DNA of 64,000 nucleotides from Thiogranum sp. (GTDB lineage Bacteria > Pseudomonadota > Gammaproteobacteria > DSM-19610). The notes under the pieces were generated by a model. The model searched no databases, was not told the DNA's origin, and worked only from the letters and a program-made list of their open reading frames with translations. Where the stretch lies: the NCBI GenBank assembly GCA_022340245.1, contig JAJDOI010000063.1, positions 1 through 64,000 of the forward strand. The letters run 5' to 3'. Every line of letters starts with the position of its first letter. The first letter of the stretch is position 1. A program made the position numbers and the translations under genes. Positions 19,205-29,414 of this stretch are shown here, piece after piece.

Positions 19205-21190
19205 ATGGCCTCTCGTAAAGACCTTGCCAATGCCATCCGTGCGCTGAGTATGGATGCCGTTCAGAAAGCCAAGTCCGGTCACCCGGGCGCGCCCATGGGC
19301 ATGGCGGATATCGCCGAGGTGCTGTGGAACGATCACCTGAAGCACAATCCTGCGAATACCAAATGGGCCGACCGTGATCGTTTCGTTCTGTCCAACGGAC
19401 ATGGCTCCATGCTGATCTATTCGCTGCTTCACCTGACAGGTTACGACCTGTCAATCGATGACCTGAAGAACTTCCGTCAGCTGCATTCCAAGACCCCCGG
19501 TCATCCGGAGTACGGTTACGCGCCGGGCATCGAAACCACCACCGGCCCTCTGGGCCAGGGCATCACCAATGCCGTCGGTATGGCCATTGCCGAGAAGGTG
19601 CTCGGCGGTCAGTTCAACCGCGACGGGCATCACATCGTCGACCACTACACCTGGGTGTTTATGGGCGACGGCTGCATGATGGAAGGTATTTCCCACGAGG
19701 CCTGTTCGCTGGCCGGCACACTGGGCCTGGGCAAGCTGATTGCGTTCTGGGATGACAATGGCATTTCCATCGACGGTCATGTCGAGGGCTGGTTTACCGA
19801 CGACACCCCCGGGCGTTTCGAAGCTTACGGCTGGCACGTGGTCCGCGAAGTCGACGGTCACGACCCGGCGGCGATAGACAAGGCGATTCACGAAGCCAAG
19901 TCCGTGAACGACAAGCCTACCCTGATCTGCACCAAGACTGTTATCGGCTACGGCGCACCCAACCTGTGCGGCAGCCACGATTGTCACGGCGCACCGTTGG
20001 GCGACGACGAGATCAAGGCGACCCGGGAAAACCTGGGCTGGAACCACGACCCGTTCGTGGTTCCCGACGACATCTATGCGGGGTGGAATGCCAAGGGCAA
20101 GGGCAGCGACGCGGAAAAGGCCTGGAACGACAAGTTCAACGCCTATCAGGCCGCGTACCCTGAGCTGGCCTCCGAGTTCGAGCGTCGTGTAGCGGGCGAG
20201 CTGCCGATAAACTGGACGGAAGGCGCCAACGGCTTCATCGCTGCGGTCAACGAAAAGGCCGAAACGATTGCCTCGCGCAAAGCGTCGCAGAATGCACTGA
20301 ACGGCTTCGGTCCGCTACTGCCTGAATTTCTCGGTGGTTCCGCCGACCTGGCCGGTTCCAACCTGACAATCTGGTCGGAGTCGAAAGGCATCAGCAATAC
20401 CGTGTCGGACGGCAACTACATCTACTATGGCGTACGTGAGTTCGGTATGTCCGCTATGATGAACGGTATTGCCCTGCATGGCGGGTTCATCCCCTACGGC
20501 GCAACCTTCCTGATGTTCTCGGAGTACGCGCGCAATGCCCTGCGTATGGCGGCGCTGATGAAGATTCAGAGTATCTTTGTCTACACACACGACTCCATTG
20601 GCCTCGGCGAAGACGGTCCGACCCACCAGCCGGTGGAGCAGACCGCGACCCTGCGCATGATACCCAACATGTCCGTCTGGCGTCCTTGTGATGCAGTCGA
20701 ATCTGCCGTGTGCTGGAAAGTCGCAGTTGAACGCACCGACGGCCCCAGCTGTCTGATTTTCTCCCGCCAGAATCTGGCCCACCAGAATCGCGACGCGGAG
20801 CAGATTGCCAACATCGAGCGTGGTGGTTACATCCTCAAGGACTGCGCCGGGGCGCCGGACGTCATCGTCATCGCTACTGGCTCGGAAGTAGACCTGGCCG
20901 TGCAGGCCGCCACCCAGAGCGGCAGAAAGGTGCGCGTGGTGTCCATGCCGTCTACCGATGTCTTCGACGCGCAGGACGAAGCTTATCGAGAATCGGTGCT
21001 GCCTGCTGCGGTGACGGCGCGCGTGGCTGTCGAGGCTGGTGTGACCGACTACTGGCGCAAGTACGTGGGCCTGAACGGCAGCGTGATTGGCATTGATCGC
21101 TTCGGCGAGTCCGCCCCGGCCGGCGACCTGTTCAAACACTTTGGCTTTACGGTGGAGAACGTGGTTGCAGCGATCGACGCGGTGGCCTAG
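19205..21190 (+). CDS. tkt: Transketolase
   Basis: 661 residues, full length. ThDP-dependent enzyme of the Calvin and pentose phosphate pathways. N-terminal [12 protein letters not shown], the ThDP/Mg motif [13 protein letters not shown], the pyrimidine-domain [15 protein letters not shown], and [18 protein letters not shown] are all present. It opens a five-gene operon tkt-gap-pgk-pyk-fba on the plus strand. With rpe and gph later in the window this points to use in carbon fixation, although RuBisCO itself is not in the window. Confidence 0.97.
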   Translation: MASRKDLANAIRALSMDAVQKAKSGHPGAPMGMADIAEVLWNDHLKHNPANTKWADRDRFVLSNGHGSMLIYSLLHLTGYDLSIDDLKNFRQLHSKTPGHPEYGYAPGIETTTGPLGQGITNAVGMAIAEKVLGGQFNRDGHHIVDHYTWVFMGDGCMMEGISHEACSLAGTLGLGKLIAFWDDNGISIDGHVEGWFTDDTPGRFEAYGWHVVREVDGHDPAAIDKAIHEAKSVNDKPTLICTKTVIGYGAPNLCGSHDCHGAPLGDDEIKATRENLGWNHDPFVVPDDIYAGWNAKGKGSDAEKAWNDKFNAYQAAYPELASEFERRVAGELPINWTEGANGFIAAVNEKAETIASRKASQNALNGFGPLLPEFLGGSADLAGSNLTIWSESKGISNTVSDGNYIYYGVREFGMSAMMNGIALHGGFIPYGATFLMFSEYARNALRMAALMKIQSIFVYTHDSIGLGEDGPTHQPVEQTATLRMIPNMSVWRPCDAVESAVCWKVAVERTDGPSCLIFSRQNLAHQNRDAEQIANIERGGYILKDCAGAPDVIVIATGSEVDLAVQAATQSGRKVRVVSMPSTDVFDAQDEAYRESVLPAAVTARVAVEAGVTDYWRKYVGLNGSVIGIDRFGESAPAGDLFKHFGFTVENVVAAIDAVA

Positions 21191-21230
21191 GGCCCCGGAG
21201 GCAACCGGATTTTTTCTACGTTCATAGTAA

Positions 21231-22250
<1,020 letters not shown>

Positions 22251-22267
22251 TTAGTCGCTTGTGAGAC

Positions 22268-22304
22268 TGTGGGGCGTGTCGGGTGCCGCCTGACCCGCCC
22301 CACA
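22268..22304 (+). other. Perfect 9-bp hairpin between gap and pgk
   Basis: TGTGGGGCG pairs perfectly with CGCCCCACA across an 19-base loop. No T run follows on either strand, so it is not an intrinsic terminator. Stable hairpins after gap could protect or process the mRNA and so set the ratio of gap to downstream enzymes; this function is inferred. Confidence 0.6.
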
Positions 22305-22385
22305 CGCTCTCTCGCCGGTTTCAGAGGCTTTTGGTAAACCCGACGTTTAGCAAGAGATTTTGAACATTATTTTGGAGTGTCTGTC

Positions 22386-23564
22386 ATGTCTTTCATCAAG
22401 CTCACCGATCTGGATCTCGCTGGTAAGCGCGTACTGATTCGCGCTGATCTCAACGTGCCTGTCAAGGACGGCAAGGTGACATCGGATGCCCGTATCAGCG
22501 CATCCATGCCGACTATCGAGCACTGCATGAAGGCCGGTGCCAGGGTCATGGTCATGTCGCACCGGGGCCGTCCGCAAGAGGGCACCGTGGACGAGGAAAA
22601 TTCCATGCAGCCGATCGCCGACGATATGTCCGTCAAGCTGGGGAAGACGGTGCCACTGGTGAAGGGTTATCTCGATGCCGCGCCGAGCGTCGCCGATGGT
22701 GAGGTGGTGCTGCTGGAAAACGTGCGCTTCAATGCGGGCGAAAAGAAGGACGATGAGACGCTGGGGAAAAAATACGCAACCCTGTGTGACGTGTTCGTAA
22801 TGGACGCTTTTGGTACAGCGCACCGTGCCCAGGCCTCGACACACGGCGTAGGCAAGTTTGCGCCCGTCGCGTGCGCAGGGCTGTTGCTGGCCGAGGAACT
22901 GGACGCGTTGAACAAGGCGCTGGCCAACCCGGCCCGCCCGATGGTTGCGATTGTCGGCGGTTCAAAGGTCTCTACCAAGCTCACCGTGCTGGAGGCGCTG
23001 TCCGAGAAGGTTGATCAGCTCGTGGTCGGCGGCGGCATCGCCAACACGTTTCTAAAGGCTACCGGCAAGAATGTCGGCAAGTCGCTATGCGAAGACGATC
23101 TGGTAGATACCGCCAAGGCTCTGATAGAAAAAATGACGGCGCGTAGTGCCAGCATTCCGATCGCCATCGACGTGGTCTGCGGCAAGAAGTTCGACGAAAA
23201 CGAACCGGCGGTGCTCAAGGATGCCGGCGATGTCGAGGATGACGATATGATTTTCGATATCGGTCCCCAGTCGGCACAGGAGTTGGTTGATATTATCAGC
23301 AAGGCCGGCACCATTGTCTGGAACGGGCCGGTCGGGGTGTTTGAATTCGATCAGTTTGGCGAGGGCACCCGGACCATTTCCATGGCTATCGCCAATGCAC
23401 CCGGATTCAGCCTGGCCGGTGGCGGTGACACCATTGCCGCCATCCAGAAATACAATATCTACGACAAGATTTCGTATATCTCCACGGCCGGCGGCGCTTT
23501 TCTCGAATTTCTGGAAGGCAAGACCCTTCCGGCCGTGGCGATGTTGGAAGAGCGCGGAAAATAA
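22386..23564 (+). CDS. pgk: Phosphoglycerate kinase
   Basis: 392 residues from ATG 22386, which has TTGGAG eight bases upstream; the GTG three codons earlier overlaps that ribosome site. Substrate region [11 protein letters not shown] near residue 20, [10 protein letters not shown], hinge and nucleotide parts [10 protein letters not shown] and [13 protein letters not shown] are those of bacterial Pgk. It transfers phosphate between ATP and 3-phosphoglycerate. Third gene of the tkt operon. Confidence 0.97.
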   Translation: MSFIKLTDLDLAGKRVLIRADLNVPVKDGKVTSDARISASMPTIEHCMKAGARVMVMSHRGRPQEGTVDEENSMQPIADDMSVKLGKTVPLVKGYLDAAPSVADGEVVLLENVRFNAGEKKDDETLGKKYATLCDVFVMDAFGTAHRAQASTHGVGKFAPVACAGLLLAEELDALNKALANPARPMVAIVGGSKVSTKLTVLEALSEKVDQLVVGGGIANTFLKATGKNVGKSLCEDDLVDTAKALIEKMTARSASIPIAIDVVCGKKFDENEPAVLKDAGDVEDDDMIFDIGPQSAQELVDIISKAGTIVWNGPVGVFEFDQFGEGTRTISMAIANAPGFSLAGGGDTIAAIQKYNIYDKISYISTAGGAFLEFLEGKTLPAVAMLEERGK

Positions 23565-23636
23565 CAACGCGACGGACGCGGAACGCGGTTGTCCGCAGTC
23601 GTGACCGTCAATAGTGGGTGGCCAGAGTAGTTGAGC

Positions 23637-25082
23637 ATGCAGCGTAGAACGAAGATAGTCGCAACCCTCGGGCCGTCCACAGACGATTCCAAGGTGCTGG
23701 ACGACATGATTCAGGCCGGTGTTGACGTAGTGCGGGTCAACTTCTCTCACGGTACCGCCGAAGAGCACTTGCGGCGCGCCGAACAGGTGCGCAATCGCGC
23801 GCGCGCACACGGCCGGCAGGTCGGAGTGCTCGCCGACCTGCAGGGGCCGAAGATCCGTATCGAAAAGTTCAAAGACGGCAAGGTCAATCTTCAGGAAGGT
23901 GCGCACTTTGTGCTGGATGCCACTCTGGAGCCCGATGTCGGTACCGAAGAGCGCGTGGGAATCACCTACAAAGAACTCACCGACGACGTGAATCGGGGCG
24001 ACACCCTGTTGCTTGACGATGGTGCGGTGGTTCTGTGGGTCGAGGAGGTCAGCGGCCGGGAGATTGTTACCCGCGTGGTGGTCGGCGGCATATTGTCCAA
24101 CAACAAGGGTATCAATCGCCAGGGCGGCGGACTGTCCGCACAGGCGATCAGTGAAAAGGATCGTGCCGATATCAAGGTCGCTGCACAGATGCAGGCGGAC
24201 TATATCGCCGTGTCTTTTCCGCGCTACGCTGCCGATGTCAACGAGGCCCGTGAACTGCTGCGGGCGGCGGGCGGTCATGGTGGCATCGTCTCCAAGATCG
24301 AGCGCGCCGAAGCCCTGGACGCCCTGGAAGAGATCATAGAAGCCAGCGACGTGGTGATGATCGCGCGCGGTGATCTCGGTGTGGAAATCGGCGACGCCGA
24401 GCTGCCGGCGGTGCAGAAGCGTATCATTCACATTGCCCGCGCCATGGACCGCGTGGTGATTACCGCGACGCAGATGATGCAGTCGATGATCGAGAACCCT
24501 ATCCCTACTCGTGCCGAGGTTTTCGACGTGGCCAACGCTGTCATCGACGGCACAGACGCGGTCATGCTGTCGGCGGAGACAGCGACCGGTAAACATGTCG
24601 CCAAGGTTATCGAAGCCATGGACCGCATCTGCCGCGGTGCCGAGCGCCAGCGCATTGATATGGTGCCGGAGCGCCGCGCCGCCGTGCACTTCCGGACGGT
24701 GGACGAGGCGATCGCCAAAGCCGCCATGTACACGGCAAACCACACCGGTGTTAAGGCTATCGCTGCCCTTACCGAGTCCGGCGCCACGCCATTGTGGATG
24801 TCGCGCATCAGCTCGGGTATCCCTATCTATGCCTTGACGCGCCATGTCGAGACGCGTAGAAAGGTAACCCTTTATCGCGGGGTATACCCTGTGAGCTTCG
24901 ACGTGACAACGACCGACCACCCCCAGTTGAATCGCGAAGCAATAGATGAACTTAGGCGTCGGAGCGCGGTGCGTGACGGTGACCTGGTCATCATCACCAA
25001 GGGTGATCTGACCGGCGTGCACGGCGGGACCAACGCCATGAAAATTATTCGTGTCGGCGATGAAGTTCTTACCATGGAATGA
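23637..25082 (+). CDS. pyk: Pyruvate kinase
   Basis: 481 residues from ATG 23637 (a TTG two codons earlier is less likely). N-terminal TKIVATLGPSTDD, substrate and metal site VVMIARGDLGVEIG, and the signature IVSKIERAEALDALEEI with the catalytic lysine. It makes pyruvate and ATP from phosphoenolpyruvate. Presence of pyk within a Calvin-type cluster is a known arrangement in several sulfur-oxidising gammaproteobacteria and gives a branch to biosynthesis. Confidence 0.96.
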   Translation: MQRRTKIVATLGPSTDDSKVLDDMIQAGVDVVRVNFSHGTAEEHLRRAEQVRNRARAHGRQVGVLADLQGPKIRIEKFKDGKVNLQEGAHFVLDATLEPDVGTEERVGITYKELTDDVNRGDTLLLDDGAVVLWVEEVSGREIVTRVVVGGILSNNKGINRQGGGLSAQAISEKDRADIKVAAQMQADYIAVSFPRYAADVNEARELLRAAGGHGGIVSKIERAEALDALEEIIEASDVVMIARGDLGVEIGDAELPAVQKRIIHIARAMDRVVITATQMMQSMIENPIPTRAEVFDVANAVIDGTDAVMLSAETATGKHVAKVIEAMDRICRGAERQRIDMVPERRAAVHFRTVDEAIAKAAMYTANHTGVKAIAALTESGATPLWMSRISSGIPIYALTRHVETRRKVTLYRGVYPVSFDVTTTDHPQLNREAIDELRRRSAVRDGDLVIITKGDLTGVHGGTNAMKIIRVGDEVLTME

Positions 25083-25145
25083 CGCGTCGCACGGCCAGCA
25101 GCACACTGACAACGTTTATTTACTGAAAACTCCGAGGAGACCATC

Positions 25146-26210
25146 ATGGCCCTGATATCCATGCGTCAACTGCTCGATTACGCTGCCGAGAACGAATTCG
25201 GTATGCCAGCCTTCAATGTCAACAACATGGAACAGGTGCATGCCATCATGCAGGCTGCCGATGAAACCGACAGCCCGGTCATCATGCAGGGTTCGGCGGG
25301 TGCGCGTTCCTATGCGGGCGAGCCTTTCCTGCGCCACCTGATTATTGCAGCGACCGAAATGTACCCGCATATTCCCGTCGTCATGCATCAGGATCACGGC
25401 TCCGAACCCGCCGTCTGTCTGCGTTCCATCCAGTCGGGCTTCTCGTCGGTGATGATGGACGGCTCGCTGATGTCGGACATGAAAACCCCCGCGACCTATG
25501 AGTACAACGTTAACGTGACCCGTACCGTGGTGGAAATGGCTCATGCTGGCGGTGTGTCGGTGGAAGGCGAGCTGGGGTGCCTGGGTTCGCTGGAAACCGG
25601 AGAAATGGGTGAAGAAGACGGCCACGGTGCCGAGGGCAAACTGTCCATGGACCAGTTGTTGACCGATCCTGAGGAAGCTGCAAACTTCGTCAAGGAAACC
25701 GGCGTCGACGCACTGGCCATCGCCATTGGTACCAGTCATGGCGCGTACAAGTTTACCCGTCCGCCGACCGGCGACATCCTCGCCATCAGCCGCATCAAGG
25801 AAATCCACGCACGAATTCCCAACACCCACCTGGTGATGCACGGTTCGTCGTCGGTACCTCAGGACTGGCTGGAAATTATCAATACTTTCGGCGGTGACAT
25901 GGGCGAGACCTATGGCGTGCCGGTCGAGGAAATCCAGGAAGGCATCAAGCACGGCGTGCGCAAGGTCAATATCGATACCGATTTGCGCATGGCCAGTACG
26001 GGCGCTATCCGCAAACATCTGGCGGAGAACAAGTCCAACTTCGACCCACGCAAGTTCCTCAAGGCATCGACGGCAGCCATGAAGGATATCTGCAAGGCGC
26101 GTTACGAGGCTTTCGGTTGTGCGGGACATGCCGCCAAGATCAAGCCCATGAGCCTGGAAGTGATGTTCAAGCGTTATGCTTCGGGGGAACTGGATCCGCG
26201 CGTGAACTGA
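25146..26210 (+). CDS. fba: Class II fructose-bisphosphate aldolase, Calvin-cycle subtype
   Basis: 354 residues. Zinc and catalytic residues are visible in [30 protein letters not shown] and [11 protein letters not shown]. It condenses triose phosphates to fructose-1,6-bisphosphate, and in autotrophs often also makes sedoheptulose-1,7-bisphosphate. The insertion with [17 protein letters not shown] is of the CbbA/class IIB form. GAGGAGA precedes the ATG. It closes the operon and is followed by a strong terminator. Confidence 0.96.
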   Translation: MALISMRQLLDYAAENEFGMPAFNVNNMEQVHAIMQAADETDSPVIMQGSAGARSYAGEPFLRHLIIAATEMYPHIPVVMHQDHGSEPAVCLRSIQSGFSSVMMDGSLMSDMKTPATYEYNVNVTRTVVEMAHAGGVSVEGELGCLGSLETGEMGEEDGHGAEGKLSMDQLLTDPEEAANFVKETGVDALAIAIGTSHGAYKFTRPPTGDILAISRIKEIHARIPNTHLVMHGSSSVPQDWLEIINTFGGDMGETYGVPVEEIQEGIKHGVRKVNIDTDLRMASTGAIRKHLAENKSNFDPRKFLKASTAAMKDICKARYEAFGCAGHAAKIKPMSLEVMFKRYASGELDPRVN

Positions 26211-26240
26211 TACGCTTTGTCATGTAGTTTGATTGCAGTG

Positions 26241-26269
26241 AAAAGGCGGCCGGTTGGCCGCCTTTTTTG
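26241..26269 (+). terminator. Terminator of the tkt-fba operon
   Basis: AAAAGGCGGCC-GGTT-GGCCGCCTTTTTT: a seven-pair GC stem extended by A-T pairs, followed by six T. The mirrored A run means it may also serve the convergent minus-strand gene ending at 26293. Confidence 0.92.
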
Positions 26270-26292
26270 TGTCCCGCTGGTCTGCGACCGGG

Positions 26293-26655
26293 CTATTCTT
26301 CGTATTCAGTAAAAAAAGCCGTTGAGTTGGCAAGATCTATGAACTGGCTCTGATAGCGCTGGATCTGCCGGCCTAGCGCAACCGCCGTATCGGTCTGGTA
26401 GACGCCGGCAAGATGGTTGGCGTTGTTCCAGTAATACTCCACGATACCATCATAGGGCTGTGCGAGGCCGCGATCGCTGATCAGGTGCTCACCCATGCTC
26501 ACTCGCAACGTCAGATTCTTGTTGTAGCGGCGTGCGCCGCTCAGCTCGGCCATCCTTTTGATCAGATCGTCGAATTCGGCGCCTTGCCAGTAGTCGCGGA
26601 AATCCTCAATGGACATGTCGGGCAACTTTCTGAAGCAATTGATGTAACGTATCAC
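26293..26655 (-). CDS. EthD-like small alpha-beta barrel protein
   Basis: 120 residues from GTG 26655, with an AGGGGAT site upstream. MIRYINCFRKLPDMSIEDFRDYWQ is the usual EthD start (strand, then the S-x-E-F-x-x-Y-W helix), and the C-terminal half has another such helix. EthD/dimeric alpha-beta barrel proteins bind small molecules; specific substrate unknown. Conserved aspartates and histidine of true EthD degradative proteins are not evident. It stands alone between fba and srkA. Confidence 0.7.
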   Translation of the reverse strand: MIRYINCFRKLPDMSIEDFRDYWQGAEFDDLIKRMAELSGARRYNKNLTLRVSMGEHLISDRGLAQPYDGIVEYYWNNANHLAGVYQTDTAVALGRQIQRYQSQFIDLANSTAFFTEYEE

Positions 26656-26718
26656 AAGCGTATCCCCTCGGTGAGCCGTGCCGTGAGTTTAAAACGCAGG
26701 CCGCCGGAACTGAAGCGA

Positions 26719-27708
26719 TTACATGAGGGCCGGCTGGTTCAGCGCCGCCGCCTGTTCACGCAGGTTGAGAATGTGTTCTTCCCAGTAACGCGGCGAGTCG
26801 AACCAGGGAAAGGCCCGCGGAAACGCGGGATCGTCCCAGCGCCGCGCGATCCAGGCCGCATAGTGCATGATGCGTAGTGTCCTCAGCGATTCGATCAACA
26901 GCACGCCCGAAAAATCGAAATCACAGAAGGTCTGGTAGCCGTTCAACAGATCCTGGAGCTGGACGCGCATCTCTTCGGCTTCGCCCGACAAGAGCATCCA
27001 GATATCCTGGATGGCGGGGCCGTTGCGGCTGTCGTCGAGGTCGACGAAATGTGGTCCCGCGTCGGTCCAGAGAATGTTGCCGGGATGACAGTCGCCGTGC
27101 AGGCGTATGTGGCGCAGTGGACCTGCAGCGTCGAAGTGGCTCTGAATGTGCTTGAGTAGCTCCGCGCTCAGGGTTGAATAGGCCTCCACCAGGTAGTCCG
27201 GGATCACCCGCTGGTCAAGCAGGAACGAGCGCGCGCTGCGCCCGAGCGTATCGATGTCCAGTTTCCCGCGGTGCTCGAAGCGGCCCACCGCTCCGACAGC
27301 ATGCAGCCGCCCGAGGAATCGCCCCATCTGCTGGCGCTGGTCGCGGGTTTCGAGGTCGGGCCAGCGGCCGCCGCAGCGCGGATAGACGGCGAATAGAAAA
27401 CCGTCCTGCTGGTGCAGTGTTTCCCCGTCGTCGTCCCTGCAGGGAGCAATGACCGGGATTTCCTGTTCGGCGAGTTCCAGTGAGAACGCGTGTTCTTCAA
27501 GGATCGCGGCGCGCGACCAGCGGCCGGGGCGGTAGAACTTGGCGATGACCGGTACCTGATCCTCGATACCGACCTGGTAGACCCGGTTTTCGTAGCTGTT
27601 CAGGGCCAGCAGCCGGCCGTCGCAGAGAAAGCCGGCGGTTTCCAGCGCCGTCAAGATCACGTCGGGCGAAAGCCGGCTGTAAGAGTGTCCTGTTTCGAGT
27701 TCGTCCAC
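26719..27708 (-). CDS. srkA: Serine/threonine protein kinase SrkA (YihE family)
   Basis: 329 residues from GTG 27708; the open frame reaches to 27795, but that would start inside the hdr operon terminator, and E. coli SrkA has 328 residues. Kinase-like APH fold: nucleotide loop LLALNSYENRVYQV, lysine in IAKFYRPGRW, catalytic loop HGDCHPGNILW and metal site FVDLDDS. SrkA protects against stress-induced death by acting on the MazEF-type pathway in E. coli. Monocistronic here. Confidence 0.88.
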   Translation of the reverse strand: MDELETGHSYSRLSPDVILTALETAGFLCDGRLLALNSYENRVYQVGIEDQVPVIAKFYRPGRWSRAAILEEHAFSLELAEQEIPVIAPCRDDDGETLHQQDGFLFAVYPRCGGRWPDLETRDQRQQMGRFLGRLHAVGAVGRFEHRGKLDIDTLGRSARSFLLDQRVIPDYLVEAYSTLSAELLKHIQSHFDAAGPLRHIRLHGDCHPGNILWTDAGPHFVDLDDSRNGPAIQDIWMLLSGEAEEMRVQLQDLLNGYQTFCDFDFSGVLLIESLRTLRIMHYAAWIARRWDDPAFPRAFPWFDSPRYWEEHILNLREQAAALNQPALM

Positions 27709-27792
27709 GGGTCGAGTATACCGGTACGGGCCCGGTTCGGGGGAAAGCGCGTGTTTTGCGTCGGCGGTGATGCAGACCCGGCCGTTGCCGGC

Positions 27793-27820
27793 CAAAAAAA
27801 CGCCCCTCCGAAGAGGGGCT
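27793..27820 (-). terminator. Terminator of the qmo-hdr operon
   Basis: Minus strand GCCCCTC-TTCG-GAGGGGC-G-TTTTTTT: a perfect seven-pair GC stem with a UUCG tetraloop and a seven-T tract, 51 bases after the hdrB stop. Confidence 0.95.
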
Positions 27821-27870
27821 TGGACGTCAAGGAACGGACAGGCTTGGCAACCCGCCCATAGGTATAGACG

Positions 27871-28770
27871 CTACTTGCCGGCAATATCTTCCAATTGTTT
27901 GGCACGAATGATCTGGCCGTCCAGCGCCGCTTCCTTGGCCGACTTGCCGTAGGCCACCGAGAGCAGGGTGCTGTAGTACACCACCGGCATCTTGAACTTG
28001 GTGCCGTACTTGGCGTTGATCTGGTCCTGGTAGACCTCGGTGTTCATCTGGCACACGGGGCAGGGGGTTACGATCATGTCCGCGCCGTTATCGTAGGCCG
28101 ACTCGATGATATCCTTGATCAGCGCCTGGGACTTCTCCGGTTCCGAGAAGGCCAGTGCGCCGCCGCAGCAGGACACCTTCTTCTCGTAGCTGTCGCAGGC
28201 TTCGGCACCGACCGTTTCGATCATTTTGTCCAGATACTTCGGATTCTCGAACGACTCGCCGTCGATACCGAAGGGACGGTTGGTCTGACAGCCGACATAG
28301 CCGGCGATTTTCAGGCCTTCCAGCGGCTTCTTGACGTGACTGCCGAGTTCTTCATAGCCGATATCCTCGATCAGGACTTCCACCATATGGCGGATGTTCT
28401 TGTCGTTATTCAGCTTCAGGCCGGCTTCGGCCAGGGCCGTGTTGGTTTCCGCCAGCAGGTCCGGGTTAGTGTGCAGGCGTTCCTGGGTTTCCTTGGTGGC
28501 CAGCCAGCAGGCGGCGCAGGTGGCGACAATGTCCTGGCCGGCGTGGGCCTGCTCGGACAGTGCCATGTTGCGCGCCGACAGGGCCAGTCGGGGCAGTTCG
28601 CCGCCACCGGCATAACCGATGGAGGCCGAGCAGCAGTTCCAGTCCGGTATTTCGTTCAGCTCGATGTCCAGTTCCTTGCACATGGTGTCGACCGACACCT
28701 GGTAGTTGGACGAGGACGCGGCTTTCTGGGAGGAGCAACCGGGGTAGAAGGAATAGGATTTCTTTGCCAT
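27871..28770 (-). CDS. hdrB: HdrB-like subunit of the Qmo complex (two CCG domains)
   Basis: 299 residues. Two cysteine-rich CCG domains: the first with SFYPGCSSQK, DWNCCSASIGYAGGG and ATCAACWLATKE; the second with GYVGCQTNRPFG, SCCGGALAFSEPE and TPCPVCQMN. In HdrB these cysteines hold noncubane 4Fe-4S clusters that handle disulfide or thiol chemistry. In Qmo variants of Gram-positive sulfate reducers and some sulfur oxidisers, HdrC and HdrB together take the place of QmoC. It is last in qmoA-qmoB-hdrC-hdrB, 11 bases after hdrC. It lacks membrane helices, so quinone contact would need another partner. Confidence 0.9.
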   Translation of the reverse strand: MAKKSYSFYPGCSSQKAASSSNYQVSVDTMCKELDIELNEIPDWNCCSASIGYAGGGELPRLALSARNMALSEQAHAGQDIVATCAACWLATKETQERLHTNPDLLAETNTALAEAGLKLNNDKNIRHMVEVLIEDIGYEELGSHVKKPLEGLKIAGYVGCQTNRPFGIDGESFENPKYLDKMIETVGAEACDSYEKKVSCCGGALAFSEPEKSQALIKDIIESAYDNGADMIVTPCPVCQMNTEVYQDQINAKYGTKFKMPVVYYSTLLSVAYGKSAKEAALDGQIIRAKQLEDIAGK

Positions 28771-28781
28771 GTCAGTTCTCC

Positions 28782-29405
28782 TTAAGCGCCGCTTTTGCCG
28801 ATGCGGACGTTTTCAAGCTCTTCGGCCTTCTTCAGGATGGCCTGCAGGCCCTTGGCATCCTTGCAGCCGTGGCCGCCAAGCATTTCCATAGGGGTCATGC
28901 GCTTGGTCTTGAGCATGTTGAGGCCAATGTTCTTCATCTTCAGCGCGGTCTTGACGCCTTCGGCGAATCCGTTCATGAAGTACAGTGACAAGCCCAGCTT
29001 CAGCTCGTTGACGCGTCCGGTCTTTGCCAGGTTGTTCCAGAACAATTGCGCGAACTTGGCCGTTGGCTGTTGCTGCGGTGCCAGACCCAGGCGCCTCGAA
29101 TAGGTCGCCAGGCCGTGCATGATGTGGGTGATGGGCAGGCCGCGTGGACAACGGGCGATGCAGTTGTAGCAGGACGTACACATCCACATCGACGTCGACT
29201 CCAGGACTTCCTCGCGCTTGTTGGCGCGGATCATCATGAAGATTTCCTGCGGCGGGTGTTCCCAGTGCGGGCCCAGCGGACAGGAACCCGAGCACACGCC
29301 GCATTGCATGCACATCTTCACCCAGTCGCCTTCTTCCACGTTGTCCGTGACTTCCTTGAGGAAGTTGCCACGGTACTTTTCGATCATTTCATTGTTGTAG
29401 CTCAT
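28782..29405 (-). CDS. hdrC: HdrC-like 4Fe-4S ferredoxin subunit
   Basis: 207 residues. Two 4Fe-4S motifs: CMQCGVCSGSCPLG near residue 32 and CTSCYNCIARCPRG near 76. The C-terminal helical part lacks obvious transmembrane stretches. HdrC passes electrons between the HdrA-type flavoproteins and HdrB. It begins 9 bases after qmoB and ends 11 bases before hdrB, so translation is likely coupled. Confidence 0.9.
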   Translation of the reverse strand: MSYNNEMIEKYRGNFLKEVTDNVEEGDWVKMCMQCGVCSGSCPLGPHWEHPPQEIFMMIRANKREEVLESTSMWMCTSCYNCIARCPRGLPITHIMHGLATYSRRLGLAPQQQPTAKFAQLFWNNLAKTGRVNELKLGLSLYFMNGFAEGVKTALKMKNIGLNMLKTKRMTPMEMLGGHGCKDAKGLQAILKKAEELENVRIGKSGA

Positions 29406-29414
29406 GACTCGCTC

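Noticed and set aside
23085-25112. A 675-codon open frame on the minus strand
   Set aside because: Antisense to pgk and pyk; histidine- and aspartate-rich shadow composition.
27709-27795. Extended N-terminus of SrkA
   Set aside because: It would begin within the terminator of the qmo-hdr operon; GTG 27708 gives the normal family length.
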